Shown here piece by piece: positions 53,104 to 62,558 of a stretch of 64,000 nt of DNA. Under the pieces are notes generated by a model that saw only the letters and a list, made by a program, of their open reading frames with translations, had not been told where the DNA came from and ran no database searches. How positions within the stretch are numbered: position 1 is the stretch's first letter; each line of letters opens with the position of its first letter. The stretch spans positions 1,736,001 to 1,800,000 of the forward strand of contig NZ_JAPEOR010000003.1 of NCBI RefSeq assembly GCF_026341125.1, written 5' to 3'. This DNA is from Streptomyces sp. NBC_01142 (GTDB lineage Bacteria; Actinomycetota; Actinomycetes; Streptomycetales; Streptomycetaceae). The position numbers were made by a program, and so were the translations under genes.

Positions 53104-53388
53104 ATGGCATCGACGACAATTCAGGTTCCGCGGGAGACCCGTGATCACCTCGCCGAGCTCGCGAAGGAGCGCGGCCTGAGCATCGGCCAGCTCGTCGAGG
53201 CCCTGGCCGCCGAGCAGCCGACCGCCGCGCAGCGCGCCGAACGGCTTGCCGCCGACCGGGAAGTTGTGCGCCGCGAGATCGGTATCGACATCAGCGACGA
53301 GGAGTTCGACCAGGCTCCCGACGTACTCGGCAACATCTACAAGATCGCCGCCGAGAAGGCCCGGACCGCCAGAGGCACCGCCGCGTGA
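53104..53388 (+). CDS. Antitoxin of a PIN-toxin pair (ribbon-helix-helix type)
   Basis: 94 residues from ATG 53104. N-terminal STTIQVPRETRDHLAELAKERGLSIGQLVEAL is a ribbon-helix-helix DNA-binding fold; the C-terminal part (EFDQAPDVLGNIYKIAAEKA) is the likely toxin-neutralising tail. Overlaps the toxin start by four bases (GTGA). The last 29 codons are inside the 2,284-bp duplicated unit. Confidence 0.8.
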   Translation: MASTTIQVPRETRDHLAELAKERGLSIGQLVEALAAEQPTAAQRAERLAADREVVRREIGIDISDEEFDQAPDVLGNIYKIAAEKARTARGTAA

Positions 53389-53783
53389 TCATCCTCGACA
53401 CCAGCGCCGTCAAAGCGCTCGCCGGCGGCCACAAAACGCTGAACCTGCTCGCGGGCAACATGGCCCACACACCCGGCGACCGCCTCAGCGTCCCCGCCCT
53501 GTGCCTCATGCAGGCCGAAGCAGAGGAGGAGAGCCTCGCCCGCCGCCTGCTCGCCTTCTCCTCCGTCGTCATCGACAGCCTCGACACCATCGCCGCCGTG
53601 AGCGTCGGCACGATGATCCGCGACGGCTACGGCGGCCCGGACACCTGCCACGCCCTGTACTGCGCACTGCCCCGCCCGGAGTTCACCGGCCTGTCGATCC
53701 TGCTGACCGGCAACGAAGACGCCTACCCGCCCGGCGTGGTCACCGTCGACATCGACTCGCCCGGCATGCTGGGCTTCCACTGA
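53385..53783 (+). CDS. PIN-domain toxin (VapC-like), copy 1
   Basis: 132 residues from GTG 53385. PIN fold: catalytic Asp in IILDTSAV, acidic residue in MQAEAEEE, Asp in GYGGPDTCHALY and a final VDIDSPG. Expected to be a Mg-dependent RNase kept in check by the antitoxin encoded just upstream. The next copy, 2,284 bp on, is identical. Confidence 0.78.
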   Translation: MIILDTSAVKALAGGHKTLNLLAGNMAHTPGDRLSVPALCLMQAEAEEESLARRLLAFSSVVIDSLDTIAAVSVGTMIRDGYGGPDTCHALYCALPRPEFTGLSILLTGNEDAYPPGVVTVDIDSPGMLGFH

Positions 53784-54248
53784 CGCGTCGGCAAAGCCTC
53801 TGCCGTGAGCATCGTGTCCAGCGCGTCGCACCAAGCCGGGGTACTTCCGGCGCAGCTACCGAGGTAGATACCGGAAGGCACCGGTACCGGCGCAGCTTCC
53901 GGCGCAAGTACCGGCACCCGCGCGACGCGATTGGTATTTCCACAGGTCAGCGATCCAGCGCACCTTCGGTGCGCGCCGGGGGCGTGGTAAATGCCGTGGC
54001 GTGCGCCGGAGGTGCTTCTGTCTGCCCTGACGTGGGCTGATGCCGGTCCGGGATGCTGGAGCGGTTCGTTCCGGCCGAAACCGATGCCTCTGTGATGCCG
54101 GTGAGCTCGCAGGTCAGCGTGGTGCTGGGGACCGTCCACGGGAACCGTGGAGTGTTGCTGCGAAGCACGTGCGTCAGAATTCCTGATCCACCCTGGTCCT
54201 CCCGGAACGGCGTACGACGGGTCCGTCCGCCAGGGAGGGAGCAAGGCC
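53784..54248 (+). ncRNA. Candidate IS110 left end with structured non-coding region
   Basis: 465 bases between toxin stop and transposase start. Contains interleaved TACCGG/TTCCGG motifs (53847-53917) and a hairpin GCGCACC-TTC-GGTGCGC (53958-53974). IS110-family elements are known to encode a guide (bridge) RNA in such a flanking region; whether this stretch does so is inference. GCGTCAG at 54171-54177 also occurs at the right end (55578-55584). Confidence 0.35.
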
Positions 54249-55493
54249 GTGGACGTACTGCACGAACGCTGCGCCGGCCTCGACATCAGCAAGAAGGACG
54301 CCAAGGTCTGCGTCCGCACCCCGAGTACGAAGCGGCGGGGGTCCTTCACGACCGAGACCACGACGTGGGGATCAACGACGAACGCGGTCCTGGATCTGCG
54401 GGACCATCTGCTCGCCGCACAGGTGACGCTGGTAGTGATCGAGGCGACCAGTGACTACTGGAAGCCCTTCTACTACGTGCTGACCGAGGGCCTGGACGTG
54501 GTCCTGGTCAACGCGCGGCAGGTCAAGAACCTACCCGGCCGCAAGACGGACGTCTCGGACGCGGCCTGGCTGGCCCAGCTCGGCGCCCACGGCCTGGTCA
54601 GGCCCTCCTTCGTGCCGCCCGAGCCGGTCCGCGAACTGCGCGACCTGACCCGGGCCCGGACCACCGCCACCCGTGAACGCGGCCGTGTGGTCCAGCGGCT
54701 GGAGAAACTCCTGGAGGACACCGGCATCAAACTCTCCGCGGTCGCCTCCGACATCATGGGCGTCTCCGGCCGGGCCATGCTCGAAGCCCTCATCCGCGGC
54801 GAAGCCGACCCGCGGGTCCTCGCGGACCTGGCCAAACGCAAGCTCCGCAACAAGATCCCCGAACTCACCGAGGCCCTGACCGGACGGTTCCGCGAGCACC
54901 ACGCGTTCCTGGCCCGACTGTATCTGGATCAGTACGACCAGCTCACCACGATGATCGACCAGCTCACCGGACGCATCGAGGAGGCGATGGCCCCCTTTCG
55001 TGGCGCCCTCGACCTCCTCGACACCATCCCCGGCATCAACCAGGCCACCGCCGAAGTGATCATCGCGGAGACCGGCGGGGACATGACCCGGTTCGCCTCC
55101 GCCAAACACCTCGCGTCCTGGGCCGGGGTCTGCCCCGGCCACCACGAGTCCGCCGGCCGTACCAAGAACACGAAGGTCCGGCCCGGCAACCCCTATCTCA
55201 AAGGCGCCCTCGGCCTCGCGGCATTCGGCGCTGTGAGAACCAAGGACACCTACCTGCAGGCCCGTTACAAGCGGCTGACCGCCCGCCGCGGCCCGCTCCG
55301 GGCACTGGTCGCCGTCGAGCACTCGATCATCACCGCGATCTGGCACATGCTCACCGACAACGTCGCCTACCAGGAACTCGGCGGCACCTACTTCACCCAA
55401 CGCGACCCCGAACGCGCCACCCGCCGAGCCATCACCCAGCTCAACCAGCTCGGCTACACCGTCACCCTCAACCCGAGGGAGAACGCAGCCTGA
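54249..55493 (+). CDS. IS110-family transposase (recombinase), copy 1
   Basis: 414 residues from GTG 54249, with GGGAGGGAG upstream; an earlier in-frame ATG exists but gives no IS110 sequence. N-terminal RuvC-like DEDD domain (GLDISKKDAKVCV, VVIEATSDYWKPF, GRKTDVSDAAWLAQL) and C-terminal Tnp domain (LDTIPGINQATAEVIIAETG, FASAKHLASWAGVCPG, KVRPGNPYLKGAL) with the catalytic serine region. Complete. Confidence 0.9.
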   Translation: MDVLHERCAGLDISKKDAKVCVRTPSTKRRGSFTTETTTWGSTTNAVLDLRDHLLAAQVTLVVIEATSDYWKPFYYVLTEGLDVVLVNARQVKNLPGRKTDVSDAAWLAQLGAHGLVRPSFVPPEPVRELRDLTRARTTATRERGRVVQRLEKLLEDTGIKLSAVASDIMGVSGRAMLEALIRGEADPRVLADLAKRKLRNKIPELTEALTGRFREHHAFLARLYLDQYDQLTTMIDQLTGRIEEAMAPFRGALDLLDTIPGINQATAEVIIAETGGDMTRFASAKHLASWAGVCPGHHESAGRTKNTKVRPGNPYLKGALGLAAFGAVRTKDTYLQARYKRLTARRGPLRALVAVEHSIITAIWHMLTDNVAYQELGGTYFTQRDPERATRRAITQLNQLGYTVTLNPRENAA

Positions 55494-55583
55494 CCGACAG
55501 CCCCGAACACCCGGCAGCCCTCCACGGCCACCGGGCACCCAGTCCTGCCCACACCCACCCTGACCTGCTGCTATTTACGCGTC

Positions 55584-55672
55584 AGGAGTTCGACCAGGCT
55601 CCCGACGTACTCGGCAACATCTACAAGATCGCCGCCGAGAAGGCCCGGACCGCCAGAGGCACCGCCGCGTGA
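55584..55672 (+). pseudogene. Antitoxin C-terminal fragment at the duplication junction
   Basis: Encodes EFDQAPDVLGNIYKIAA and the following stop only; it has no start codon, promoter or DNA-binding domain. It overlaps the start of the second toxin copy. Confidence 0.85.
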
Positions 55673-56067
55673 TCATCCTCGACACCAGCGCCGTCAAAGC
55701 GCTCGCCGGCGGCCACAAAACGCTGAACCTGCTCGCGGGCAACATGGCCCACACACCCGGCGACCGCCTCAGCGTCCCCGCCCTGTGCCTCATGCAGGCC
55801 GAAGCAGAGGAGGAGAGCCTCGCCCGCCGCCTGCTCGCCTTCTCCTCCGTCGTCATCGACAGCCTCGACACCATCGCCGCCGTGAGCGTCGGCACGATGA
55901 TCCGCGACGGCTACGGCGGCCCGGACACCTGCCACGCCCTGTACTGCGCACTGCCCCGCCCGGAGTTCACCGGCCTGTCGATCCTGCTGACCGGCAACGA
56001 AGACGCCTACCCGCCCGGCGTGGTCACCGTCGACATCGACTCGCCCGGCATGCTGGGCTTCCACTGA
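55669..56067 (+). CDS. PIN-domain toxin (VapC-like), copy 2, without its own antitoxin
   Basis: Identical to 53385-53783. It has lost the leaderless promoter and the antitoxin gene; expression would depend on read-through from the upstream IS110 gene or a promoter within it. The antitoxin from copy 1 could neutralise it in trans. Confidence 0.75.
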   Translation: MIILDTSAVKALAGGHKTLNLLAGNMAHTPGDRLSVPALCLMQAEAEEESLARRLLAFSSVVIDSLDTIAAVSVGTMIRDGYGGPDTCHALYCALPRPEFTGLSILLTGNEDAYPPGVVTVDIDSPGMLGFH

Positions 56068-56532
56068 CGCGTCGGCAAAGCCTCTGCCGTGAGCATCGTG
56101 TCCAGCGCGTCGCACCAAGCCGGGGTACTTCCGGCGCAGCTACCGAGGTAGATACCGGAAGGCACCGGTACCGGCGCAGCTTCCGGCGCAAGTACCGGCA
56201 CCCGCGCGACGCGATTGGTATTTCCACAGGTCAGCGATCCAGCGCACCTTCGGTGCGCGCCGGGGGCGTGGTAAATGCCGTGGCGTGCGCCGGAGGTGCT
56301 TCTGTCTGCCCTGACGTGGGCTGATGCCGGTCCGGGATGCTGGAGCGGTTCGTTCCGGCCGAAACCGATGCCTCTGTGATGCCGGTGAGCTCGCAGGTCA
56401 GCGTGGTGCTGGGGACCGTCCACGGGAACCGTGGAGTGTTGCTGCGAAGCACGTGCGTCAGAATTCCTGATCCACCCTGGTCCTCCCGGAACGGCGTACG
56501 ACGGGTCCGTCCGCCAGGGAGGGAGCAAGGCC

Positions 56533-57777
56533 GTGGACGTACTGCACGAACGCTGCGCCGGCCTCGACATCAGCAAGAAGGACGCCAAGGTCTGCGTCCG
56601 CACCCCGAGTACGAAGCGGCGGGGGTCCTTCACGACCGAGACCACGACGTGGGGATCAACGACGAACGCGGTCCTGGATCTGCGGGACCATCTGCTCGCC
56701 GCACAGGTGACGCTGGTAGTGATCGAGGCGACCAGTGACTACTGGAAGCCCTTCTACTACGTGCTGACCGAGGGCCTGGACGTGGTCCTGGTCAACGCGC
56801 GGCAGGTCAAGAACCTACCCGGCCGCAAGACGGACGTCTCGGACGCGGCCTGGCTGGCCCAGCTCGGCGCCCACGGCCTGGTCAGGCCCTCCTTCGTGCC
56901 GCCCGAGCCGGTCCGCGAACTGCGCGACCTGACCCGGGCCCGGACCACCGCCACCCGTGAACGCGGCCGTGTGGTCCAGCGGCTGGAGAAACTCCTGGAG
57001 GACACCGGCATCAAACTCTCCGCGGTCGCCTCCGACATCATGGGCGTCTCCGGCCGGGCCATGCTCGAAGCCCTCATCCGCGGCGAAGCCGACCCGCGGG
57101 TCCTCGCGGACCTGGCCAAACGCAAGCTCCGCAACAAGATCCCCGAACTCACCGAGGCCCTGACCGGACGGTTCCGCGAGCACCACGCGTTCCTGGCCCG
57201 ACTGTATCTGGATCAGTACGACCAGCTCACCACGATGATCGACCAGCTCACCGGACGCATCGAGGAGGCGATGGCCCCCTTTCGTGGCGCCCTCGACCTC
57301 CTCGACACCATCCCCGGCATCAACCAGGCCACCGCCGAAGTGATCATCGCGGAGACCGGCGGGGACATGACCCGGTTCGCCTCCGCCAAACACCTCGCGT
57401 CCTGGGCCGGGGTCTGCCCCGGCCACCACGAGTCCGCCGGCCGTACCAAGAACACGAAGGTCCGGCCCGGCAACCCCTATCTCAAAGGCGCCCTCGGCCT
57501 CGCGGCATTCGGCGCTGTGAGAACCAAGGACACCTACCTGCAGGCCCGTTACAAGCGGCTGACCGCCCGCCGCGGCCCGCTCCGGGCACTGGTCGCCGTC
57601 GAGCACTCGATCATCACCGCGATCTGGCACATGCTCACCGACAACGTCGCCTACCAGGAACTCGGCGGCACCTACTTCACCCAACGCGACCCCGAACGCG
57701 CCACCCGCCGAGCCATCACCCAGCTCAACCAGCTCGGCTACACCGTCACCCTCAACCCGAGGGAGAACGCAGCCTGA
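56533..57777 (+). CDS. IS110-family transposase (recombinase), copy 2
   Basis: Identical to 54249-55493, with the same upstream non-coding region (56068-56532; hairpin at 56242-56258). Probably active to the same degree as copy 1. Confidence 0.9.
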   Translation: MDVLHERCAGLDISKKDAKVCVRTPSTKRRGSFTTETTTWGSTTNAVLDLRDHLLAAQVTLVVIEATSDYWKPFYYVLTEGLDVVLVNARQVKNLPGRKTDVSDAAWLAQLGAHGLVRPSFVPPEPVRELRDLTRARTTATRERGRVVQRLEKLLEDTGIKLSAVASDIMGVSGRAMLEALIRGEADPRVLADLAKRKLRNKIPELTEALTGRFREHHAFLARLYLDQYDQLTTMIDQLTGRIEEAMAPFRGALDLLDTIPGINQATAEVIIAETGGDMTRFASAKHLASWAGVCPGHHESAGRTKNTKVRPGNPYLKGALGLAAFGAVRTKDTYLQARYKRLTARRGPLRALVAVEHSIITAIWHMLTDNVAYQELGGTYFTQRDPERATRRAITQLNQLGYTVTLNPRENAA

Positions 57778-57867
57778 CCGACAGCCCCGAACACCCGGCA
57801 GCCCTCCACGGCCACCGGGCACCCAGTCCTGCCCACACCCACCCTGACCTGCTGCTATTTACGCGTC

Positions 57868-58241
57868 AGAGCCGGTAGGTATCCGGGAAATGGCCGCTGA
57901 CACCTCATTCTCATACAGGAGAAGAGGACTTCAACTCCTCTCAGCAGGGAGCAGCCCAGCGCAGCACTCAGGACGGCGGTACCGTGCCAGCGACGATCTC
58001 CTGGCTCGTACGCTCGGGCTGTGCAGATGCTCCTGGTCCTCCTCGCCGCCTACGGGACCGTCGCCGGGTTGCTCGTGCCGCCCAGGTCCCCCGCGAAGCG
58101 CACCCGTCCGGCACATCGCCCCCGCTGCAGCAGCGCATCCCGGCACGGCCGCCCGAGAGCCTCCCGGTTGCGCTCCTGTCGTACGACGTCAGGTTCGCGT
58201 ATAAACGGCATCCGGCTGCGGCCACTGTGGTCCCTGAAGGG
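57868..58241. other. 374-base gap after the duplication
   Basis: Unique sequence between the second IS110 unit and the immunity gene. No gene or strong repeat seen. Confidence 0.35.
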
Positions 58242-58682
58242 TCACGCCAGGCTGGTGAAGGAGACGACCGGGCCGTCCACCGTGTCGTTGGCCTGCACGT
58301 CAAAGATCCGCTGAGGAAAGGTCCGTTGCAGAGAGAGGCGCCACACGGTCGCGATCTCCTGGGCCAGCGCGAGGGCGTTCGCCTCGGACTCGGGGTCCTC
58401 GCCGATGTCGATGTGCTGCCACAGCCTGAACTGATTCAGGACCGCTTCGATCGATGTCGCGTCGCCGCCCAGCTGGTCGTGCCACGTCCGGAAGTTGCCG
58501 GGCTCGTATGCACGGTCCCACAGCACGCACCCCTCCACCTCGACGAATTCGGGCAGGAAGACGCGCGACAGGGCAATCCACTCGGAGAGCCCCACTCGCT
58601 GGGAGAGGAAGTCCAGGTAGTCGAGGCCGGCGCCTGCAGCCTCTGCCCAGTTCTTGATCTGCGGGTCGTTCATCGGATCCAT
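58242..58682 (-). CDS. Putative immunity protein of the RHS toxin
   Basis: 146 residues from ATG 58682, with AGGGA upstream. Acidic (FVEVEGCVLWDRAY, DIGEDPESEANAL), helical, no signal peptide: the profile of a cytosolic immunity protein. It starts 10 bases after the stop of the RHS toxin gene and shares its direction. Family not recognised by name; the assignment comes from position and composition. Confidence 0.65.
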   Translation of the reverse strand: MDPMNDPQIKNWAEAAGAGLDYLDFLSQRVGLSEWIALSRVFLPEFVEVEGCVLWDRAYEPGNFRTWHDQLGGDATSIEAVLNQFRLWQHIDIGEDPESEANALALAQEIATVWRLSLQRTFPQRIFDVQANDTVDGPVVSFTSLA

Positions 58683-58692
58683 GCGGTGTCCC

Positions 58693-60165
58693 TCACTGCG
58701 GCAGTTCATCAGGCCGGGCTGGTCTGGGCATCTTGTCCCAGGTAAGGAATACCTGACCTGTCTTGGGATTTGTGTTCTTGTGTGTTTCCAGGACGTGAGG
58801 TGCCGGAACCGGGCCGTGCGGCGCGGAGTCGGGGTCCACATCGACCCGCTTCAGTGGCAGGCCGTCCTGGTCGTACACAGCGTATGCCGTCACACTGCCG
58901 TCCTCCTTGCGGCGGACCAGCACTGCGCCGGGGTCGGCCGACTTGGGGAAACGGCCGCTGTACGGGGTGGCAGTCGAGAGATCTATTCCGCACTTGGGCG
59001 CCAGGCCGAGCGGGTCGGTCCATCCAAGGGCGTTCACGACATAGGCGTGATGATTGTTCGCAGGTTCCAGGCCCAGTGGGTCAGGGCTGATGTACCGGCC
59101 GGCTTCCGGGTCGTAGTAGCGGTAGCAGTTGTAGTTCAGGCCGGTTTCGGAGTCGGCGTACTGGCCCGGGAAGCGGAGGGGGCAGTCCACGGACAGCGCG
59201 TCATCCGTCGCGGCGGGAAAGTCCGTGCCCCACAGGGTCGTGCGACGCTGCCAGGCCAGAGCGCCTTCGGATGTGACCAGTTCCGTCGGCGTGCCGAGGG
59301 CGTCTGTGATGACGGCGTGGAAGCGCGCGCCGTGACCGGCGGAGGTGTCCTCGGCCAGTTTGGCCAGCAGCGATTCGCCTGACTCTGCGATCAGTGGTCT
59401 GTGGTCGGTCTGAGTGAGCGGGCGGTGGGTCCCCGGGGCGTAGTCCCAGGTTGTGAACGCGCCCTCGGACGTCCCGCGTTCGGCCATGCATGTGTCGTCC
59501 CATGTGAAGTCCACGCGCTCGGCGGTGGAGCCGTCGTCGACCAGGCGTTGCTTGGAGACGCGACGGCCCAGCGGGTCGTATGCGTACCGCCAGTGCTCGC
59601 CGTCCGGCGTCGTCGCCTCGGTCAGGCGGTCCTCGGCGTTCCAGACATACGTCCAGGTGCGCTGCTGGCCGTTGAGGAGCTTGCGGGTCTTGCGGATCAG
59701 TCGGCCTTGCCCGTCGTGTTCGTACGAGGTGCGGCCGGCACTGCGGATGAGGGTGCCGGTGAATTCCCGGTCGCCCGGAGAGGCATGCCCGGGCGCTGTG
59801 GCGTGGGCGAGGTTGCCCGCTGCGTCGTAGGCGTACGTCTCGGTCCAGCCGTGGGCTCGTACGGCGGTGACTCGCCCCATGCGGTCGAGGTCGAACCGGC
59901 GTGTGCCGGAGGTGAGTTCGCGGATCTCGGTGAGGTATCCGTCCTCGCGGTGGGCGTAGGCGCGGTGCTGGAGGAGACGGCCGGCCCCCGATGTGCGAGC
60001 GGTGAGGGACTGGGTCGTGAGGCGGTCGGCCTTGTCCCAGGTCTGGCTCAGCGCGACGCCGTCTCCGAGTCGGCGCTCGGTCTCGCGCCCGGCCGCGTCG
60101 TACGCGAAGGTCAGAGATCCGGCCTCGGTGCTGACCTCCGTGGGTCGGCCCGTCGAGCATGGACG
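58693..60165 (-). pseudogene. RHS-repeat polymorphic toxin, 5'-truncated
   Basis: About 490 codons. YD/RHS repeats (FAYDAAGRETERRLGDG, YAYDAAGNL, RYAYDPLGRRVSK) lead to the hyperconserved core end RYYDPEAGRYISPDPLGL, then a variable C-terminal toxin of about 100 residues (TPYSGRFPKSADPGAVLVRR, VYDQDGLPLKRVDV, NPKTGQVFLTW) that resembles Ntox24-type RNase domains. The N-terminal secretion and filament regions are missing: homology begins near 60165, where the preceding gene ends. An internal GTG near 60136 could still allow the C-terminus to be made. Confidence 0.75.
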
Positions 60166-60169
60166 GGGA

Positions 60170-60856
60170 TCAGCTGGCGGGTGCCTGGTAGAGGCCCCGG
60201 CCGGCACGCTGGGCCCGCGATGTGGCGACAAGGCGGTCGAGTGTGCTGCGGACGGTGTTGATGCCATTGGGCGTGTCGCCGCGGCCCAGGGCCTCAGCGA
60301 CATCACGGGCCCGCACCGCCTTGCTACCAGACTTCGAGAGAACGGCCGCCACCTGCTCGGTCAGACCTCCGCTCTCTGCAGGGGCTGCAGCGCCTGCGGT
60401 GCTCTTCGCGACCCTCGTCTTTGCCGGCTTCGCTGTCTTCGGCGCCTTGGCGGGCTTCGCGGATGCCGTCTTCTTTGCCGGGCGCCTGCTCTGCTTCTGT
60501 GCTGCGGCCTTCTTCGCGGGCGCCTTGCGGCGGGTGCCGGAGCGTCGGGGCGCGGCGGCAGATGTGTCCTCGTGCGCTGTCACCGGCGGGGCGGGAGCAT
60601 CGCTGGCCGTTTCGGCGTCGGCCGAGGAGGCGGGCGGGGGCACCGTTTCCGTGTCAGAGGTGGACGGTCGCACGTGGGCGGTGCCGGACAGTGCGTGCAG
60701 TGCGGCGAGTGCAGTTCGTACCGAGGTCAGCCGGTCGGTGACCGAGGAGAGTTCCTTCTCGAGCCTTTGCTGGTGCTCTTCCAGGTGGGGAAGTTCCTCC
60801 TCCAGTAACGCTGTTGTGGCGGTGATGCTCTCCGGTGTGCGGGCTGTTGTGGCCAT
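60170..60856 (-). CDS. Coiled-coil, histone-H1-like protein with C-terminal winged helix
   Basis: 228 residues from ATG 60856. N-terminal coiled coil (about 15-55: LEEELPHLEEHQQRLEKEL), a Pro/Ala/Glu spacer, a Lys/Ala/Pro-rich stretch (about 105-150: RKAPAKKAAAQKQSRRPAKK) like histone H1 tails, and a winged-helix-like end (VRARDVAEALGRGDT, NTVRSTLDRLVATSRAQRAGRGLY). Probably binds DNA as a nucleoid or regulatory protein. Its stop lies at the point where RHS homology begins. Confidence 0.7.
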   Translation of the reverse strand: MATTARTPESITATTALLEEELPHLEEHQQRLEKELSSVTDRLTSVRTALAALHALSGTAHVRPSTSDTETVPPPASSADAETASDAPAPPVTAHEDTSAAAPRRSGTRRKAPAKKAAAQKQSRRPAKKTASAKPAKAPKTAKPAKTRVAKSTAGAAAPAESGGLTEQVAAVLSKSGSKAVRARDVAEALGRGDTPNGINTVRSTLDRLVATSRAQRAGRGLYQAPAS

Positions 60857-61197
60857 GGGGATTCCCTTCGGTCCAGGTCACCGTCGCTGTCTCGTGTCAG
60901 TGACTCATGGGGTGCAGGCTACGGCCGGTTGTTGGGAAAAGAACATCCAAGGCTCGGAAGAGCCCCTGAGTACACACTGGTGTCGACGGTCCCGTCGTTC
61001 GAATCCGCCCTGGTTGAAGTGCAGGAAACCGATGCGGCTGGCTCCTGGTCTGCCGCCCCGGCACGAGTGCAAGGGCCACCAGCACGCATGTGCCGCTCCT
61101 CCGTGTCGATCCATGATGGCTTGCCCCGAAGGGGAGTTGCAGAGAGCACGGTCGGTGAGGGTCTCGCCTCTGGCCGCGACGTCGTCGTGCGTTGCGC

Positions 61198-61361
61198 GCG
61201 GCGCGGACCCCGGCCCCATCGACGACGCTGAGGCACGCCTCGCCAACGTCGCCGTCACCCGCACCCGAGAGCGCCTCGACCTCGGCGCTCTGTCCTGGAT
61301 CCACAACCACCCCGACAAAAGCCCCCGCCCCGCCCCGGCCCTCGCCTCCCCTCTGCCGTGA
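61198..61361 (+). pseudogene. UvrD-type helicase, last 50 codons
   Basis: Frame reads IDDAEARLANVAVTRTRERLDLG and LSWIHNHPD, the motif VI region of UvrD/PcrA-like helicases, with stop at 61361. The rest of the helicase is missing. The gap 60857-61459 holds nothing else. Confidence 0.55.
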
Positions 61362-61566
61362 TCGCCCAGCACGCCGATGTCGGGCACGCCGTGATCGTCT
61401 GCGTGTCACAGAGCGTTTCCTCCAGTGAGCTGTGTTTGTTCCGGCCCATGCCTCGCGCCGGCTCGCCCAGTCCCGCAGACAACGTAGGGAAGTTTGAGCG
61501 AGTACTCCTGCGCACGTGAGTACGAGTACTCACGTGCAGGGGGCGGCTTGATCACAGACTTGGCAC

Positions 61567-62196
61567 ATGAGACGAACCCCTGCCCCGACCAGCACGGTTA
61601 CCCGCTTCCCGCGCCGCCCACGGCACGCGCTCATGATGACAGCTTTTGCCGCTCTGGCGCTCGCCGCCTGCGGCACCGAGAAGACAAGCGCCGGCGGACT
61701 GCAAAGCGAGCCCGCTGACACCGCCGAGGCCCGGCCCAGCCTCACGGAGATACTGGACAGGGTCGAGCAGTCCTGTCCCCCGAGCGCCCCGCCGGAGCCG
61801 CCGCCGAGCGGTCCGGCGCTGCCACTGCCGCCCGGTGCGGTGGAGACACCGCCGGACGTCGAGCCCATCGCCCCCACGGCGGGGCCGGAAGTGGAGTTGA
61901 ATGCTCGTGACTGGTGCGCGAGCAATCTCCATGAGGAGCGCATCGCCCAGGCGCTCTGGGATCTGGTGGATCCCACCCCGGCCAAGGTCAGGACGATCCT
62001 GAACGACCTCGGCTATGTCGACGAGCGCATTCACGACCTGAAGCAGTCGGGTGCGACCACACGGTTCTTCCTCGACCTGCGTGACAAGGGCGGACGGCTC
62101 TGCTTGGAGGGCTCGGCGGCCGGCGAGGAGACCGTTGTCGACAAGTGTGTAGCCCCCGTGTCCGGCCCGTTCACGTCAGGAAAGCGGAATCAGTGA
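61567..62196 (+). CDS. Lipoprotein, unknown function
   Basis: 209 residues from ATG 61567. Basic start, hydrophobic segment and lipobox (LALAACG, Cys near residue 35). A proline-rich spacer follows, then a helical domain (NARDWCASNLHEERIAQALWDLV, AKVRTILNDLGYVDERIHDL, GATTRFFLDLRDKGG, RLCLEGS) with three cysteines. Relatives occur in Streptomyces; function unknown. Lies inside the 39-bp inverted repeats. Confidence 0.75.
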   Translation: MRRTPAPTSTVTRFPRRPRHALMMTAFAALALAACGTEKTSAGGLQSEPADTAEARPSLTEILDRVEQSCPPSAPPEPPPSGPALPLPPGAVETPPDVEPIAPTAGPEVELNARDWCASNLHEERIAQALWDLVDPTPAKVRTILNDLGYVDERIHDLKQSGATTRFFLDLRDKGGRLCLEGSAAGEETVVDKCVAPVSGPFTSGKRNQ

Positions 62197-62558
62197 GTAC
62201 CTGCTTGGCGTGATCGGAGCCCGGTGTCCCTTCTCATTGGATCTTGCAGAGGTGGAGCCGTTGACCTGCAGGGTGACAGGTTGAGGCGCGACTCACGGAG
62301 GGTGAGACGAGGTGTCCTGGAAGGGATGCGGCCAGCATCAAGTGCGCGTCTCATCGATCATGGCGAGGTCGGTGCTGTGTGAGCTGGACCTCGTCAGGAT
62401 GATGAGACGTCTTCTTTCAGGATTCGCAGTGAAGGTGGCAGTTTCCGGGCCCGTGACGCCCCGGTCCTGGAGGCGGAGGTTGGAGCAGGCGACCTGTGGC
62501 CTGGGGGATCTCCGCTGGAGCACCGACGAAGTAGCCTCTGAGGCGCGAGGGTGCCGGG

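Larger units (their letters stand above)
53300..55583 (+). repeat. Tandem duplication unit 1 (2,284 bp)
   Basis: From inside the antitoxin gene through the toxin and IS110 transposase to the sequence TTACGCGTCA. Followed directly by unit 2. The encoded toxin and transposase are identical in both units, so the event is recent. Confidence 0.9.
55584..57867 (+). repeat. Tandem duplication unit 2 (2,284 bp)
   Basis: Second head-to-tail copy. It begins with the last 29 codons of the antitoxin and ends in TTACGCGTCA before unique sequence. The junction shares only AG with the unit 1 start, so large homology did not drive the event. Confidence 0.9.

Noticed and set aside
54531..57822. 335-codon minus frames opposite both IS110 genes
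   Set aside because: Antisense of a well-supported transposase; both copies are identical only because the DNA is duplicated.
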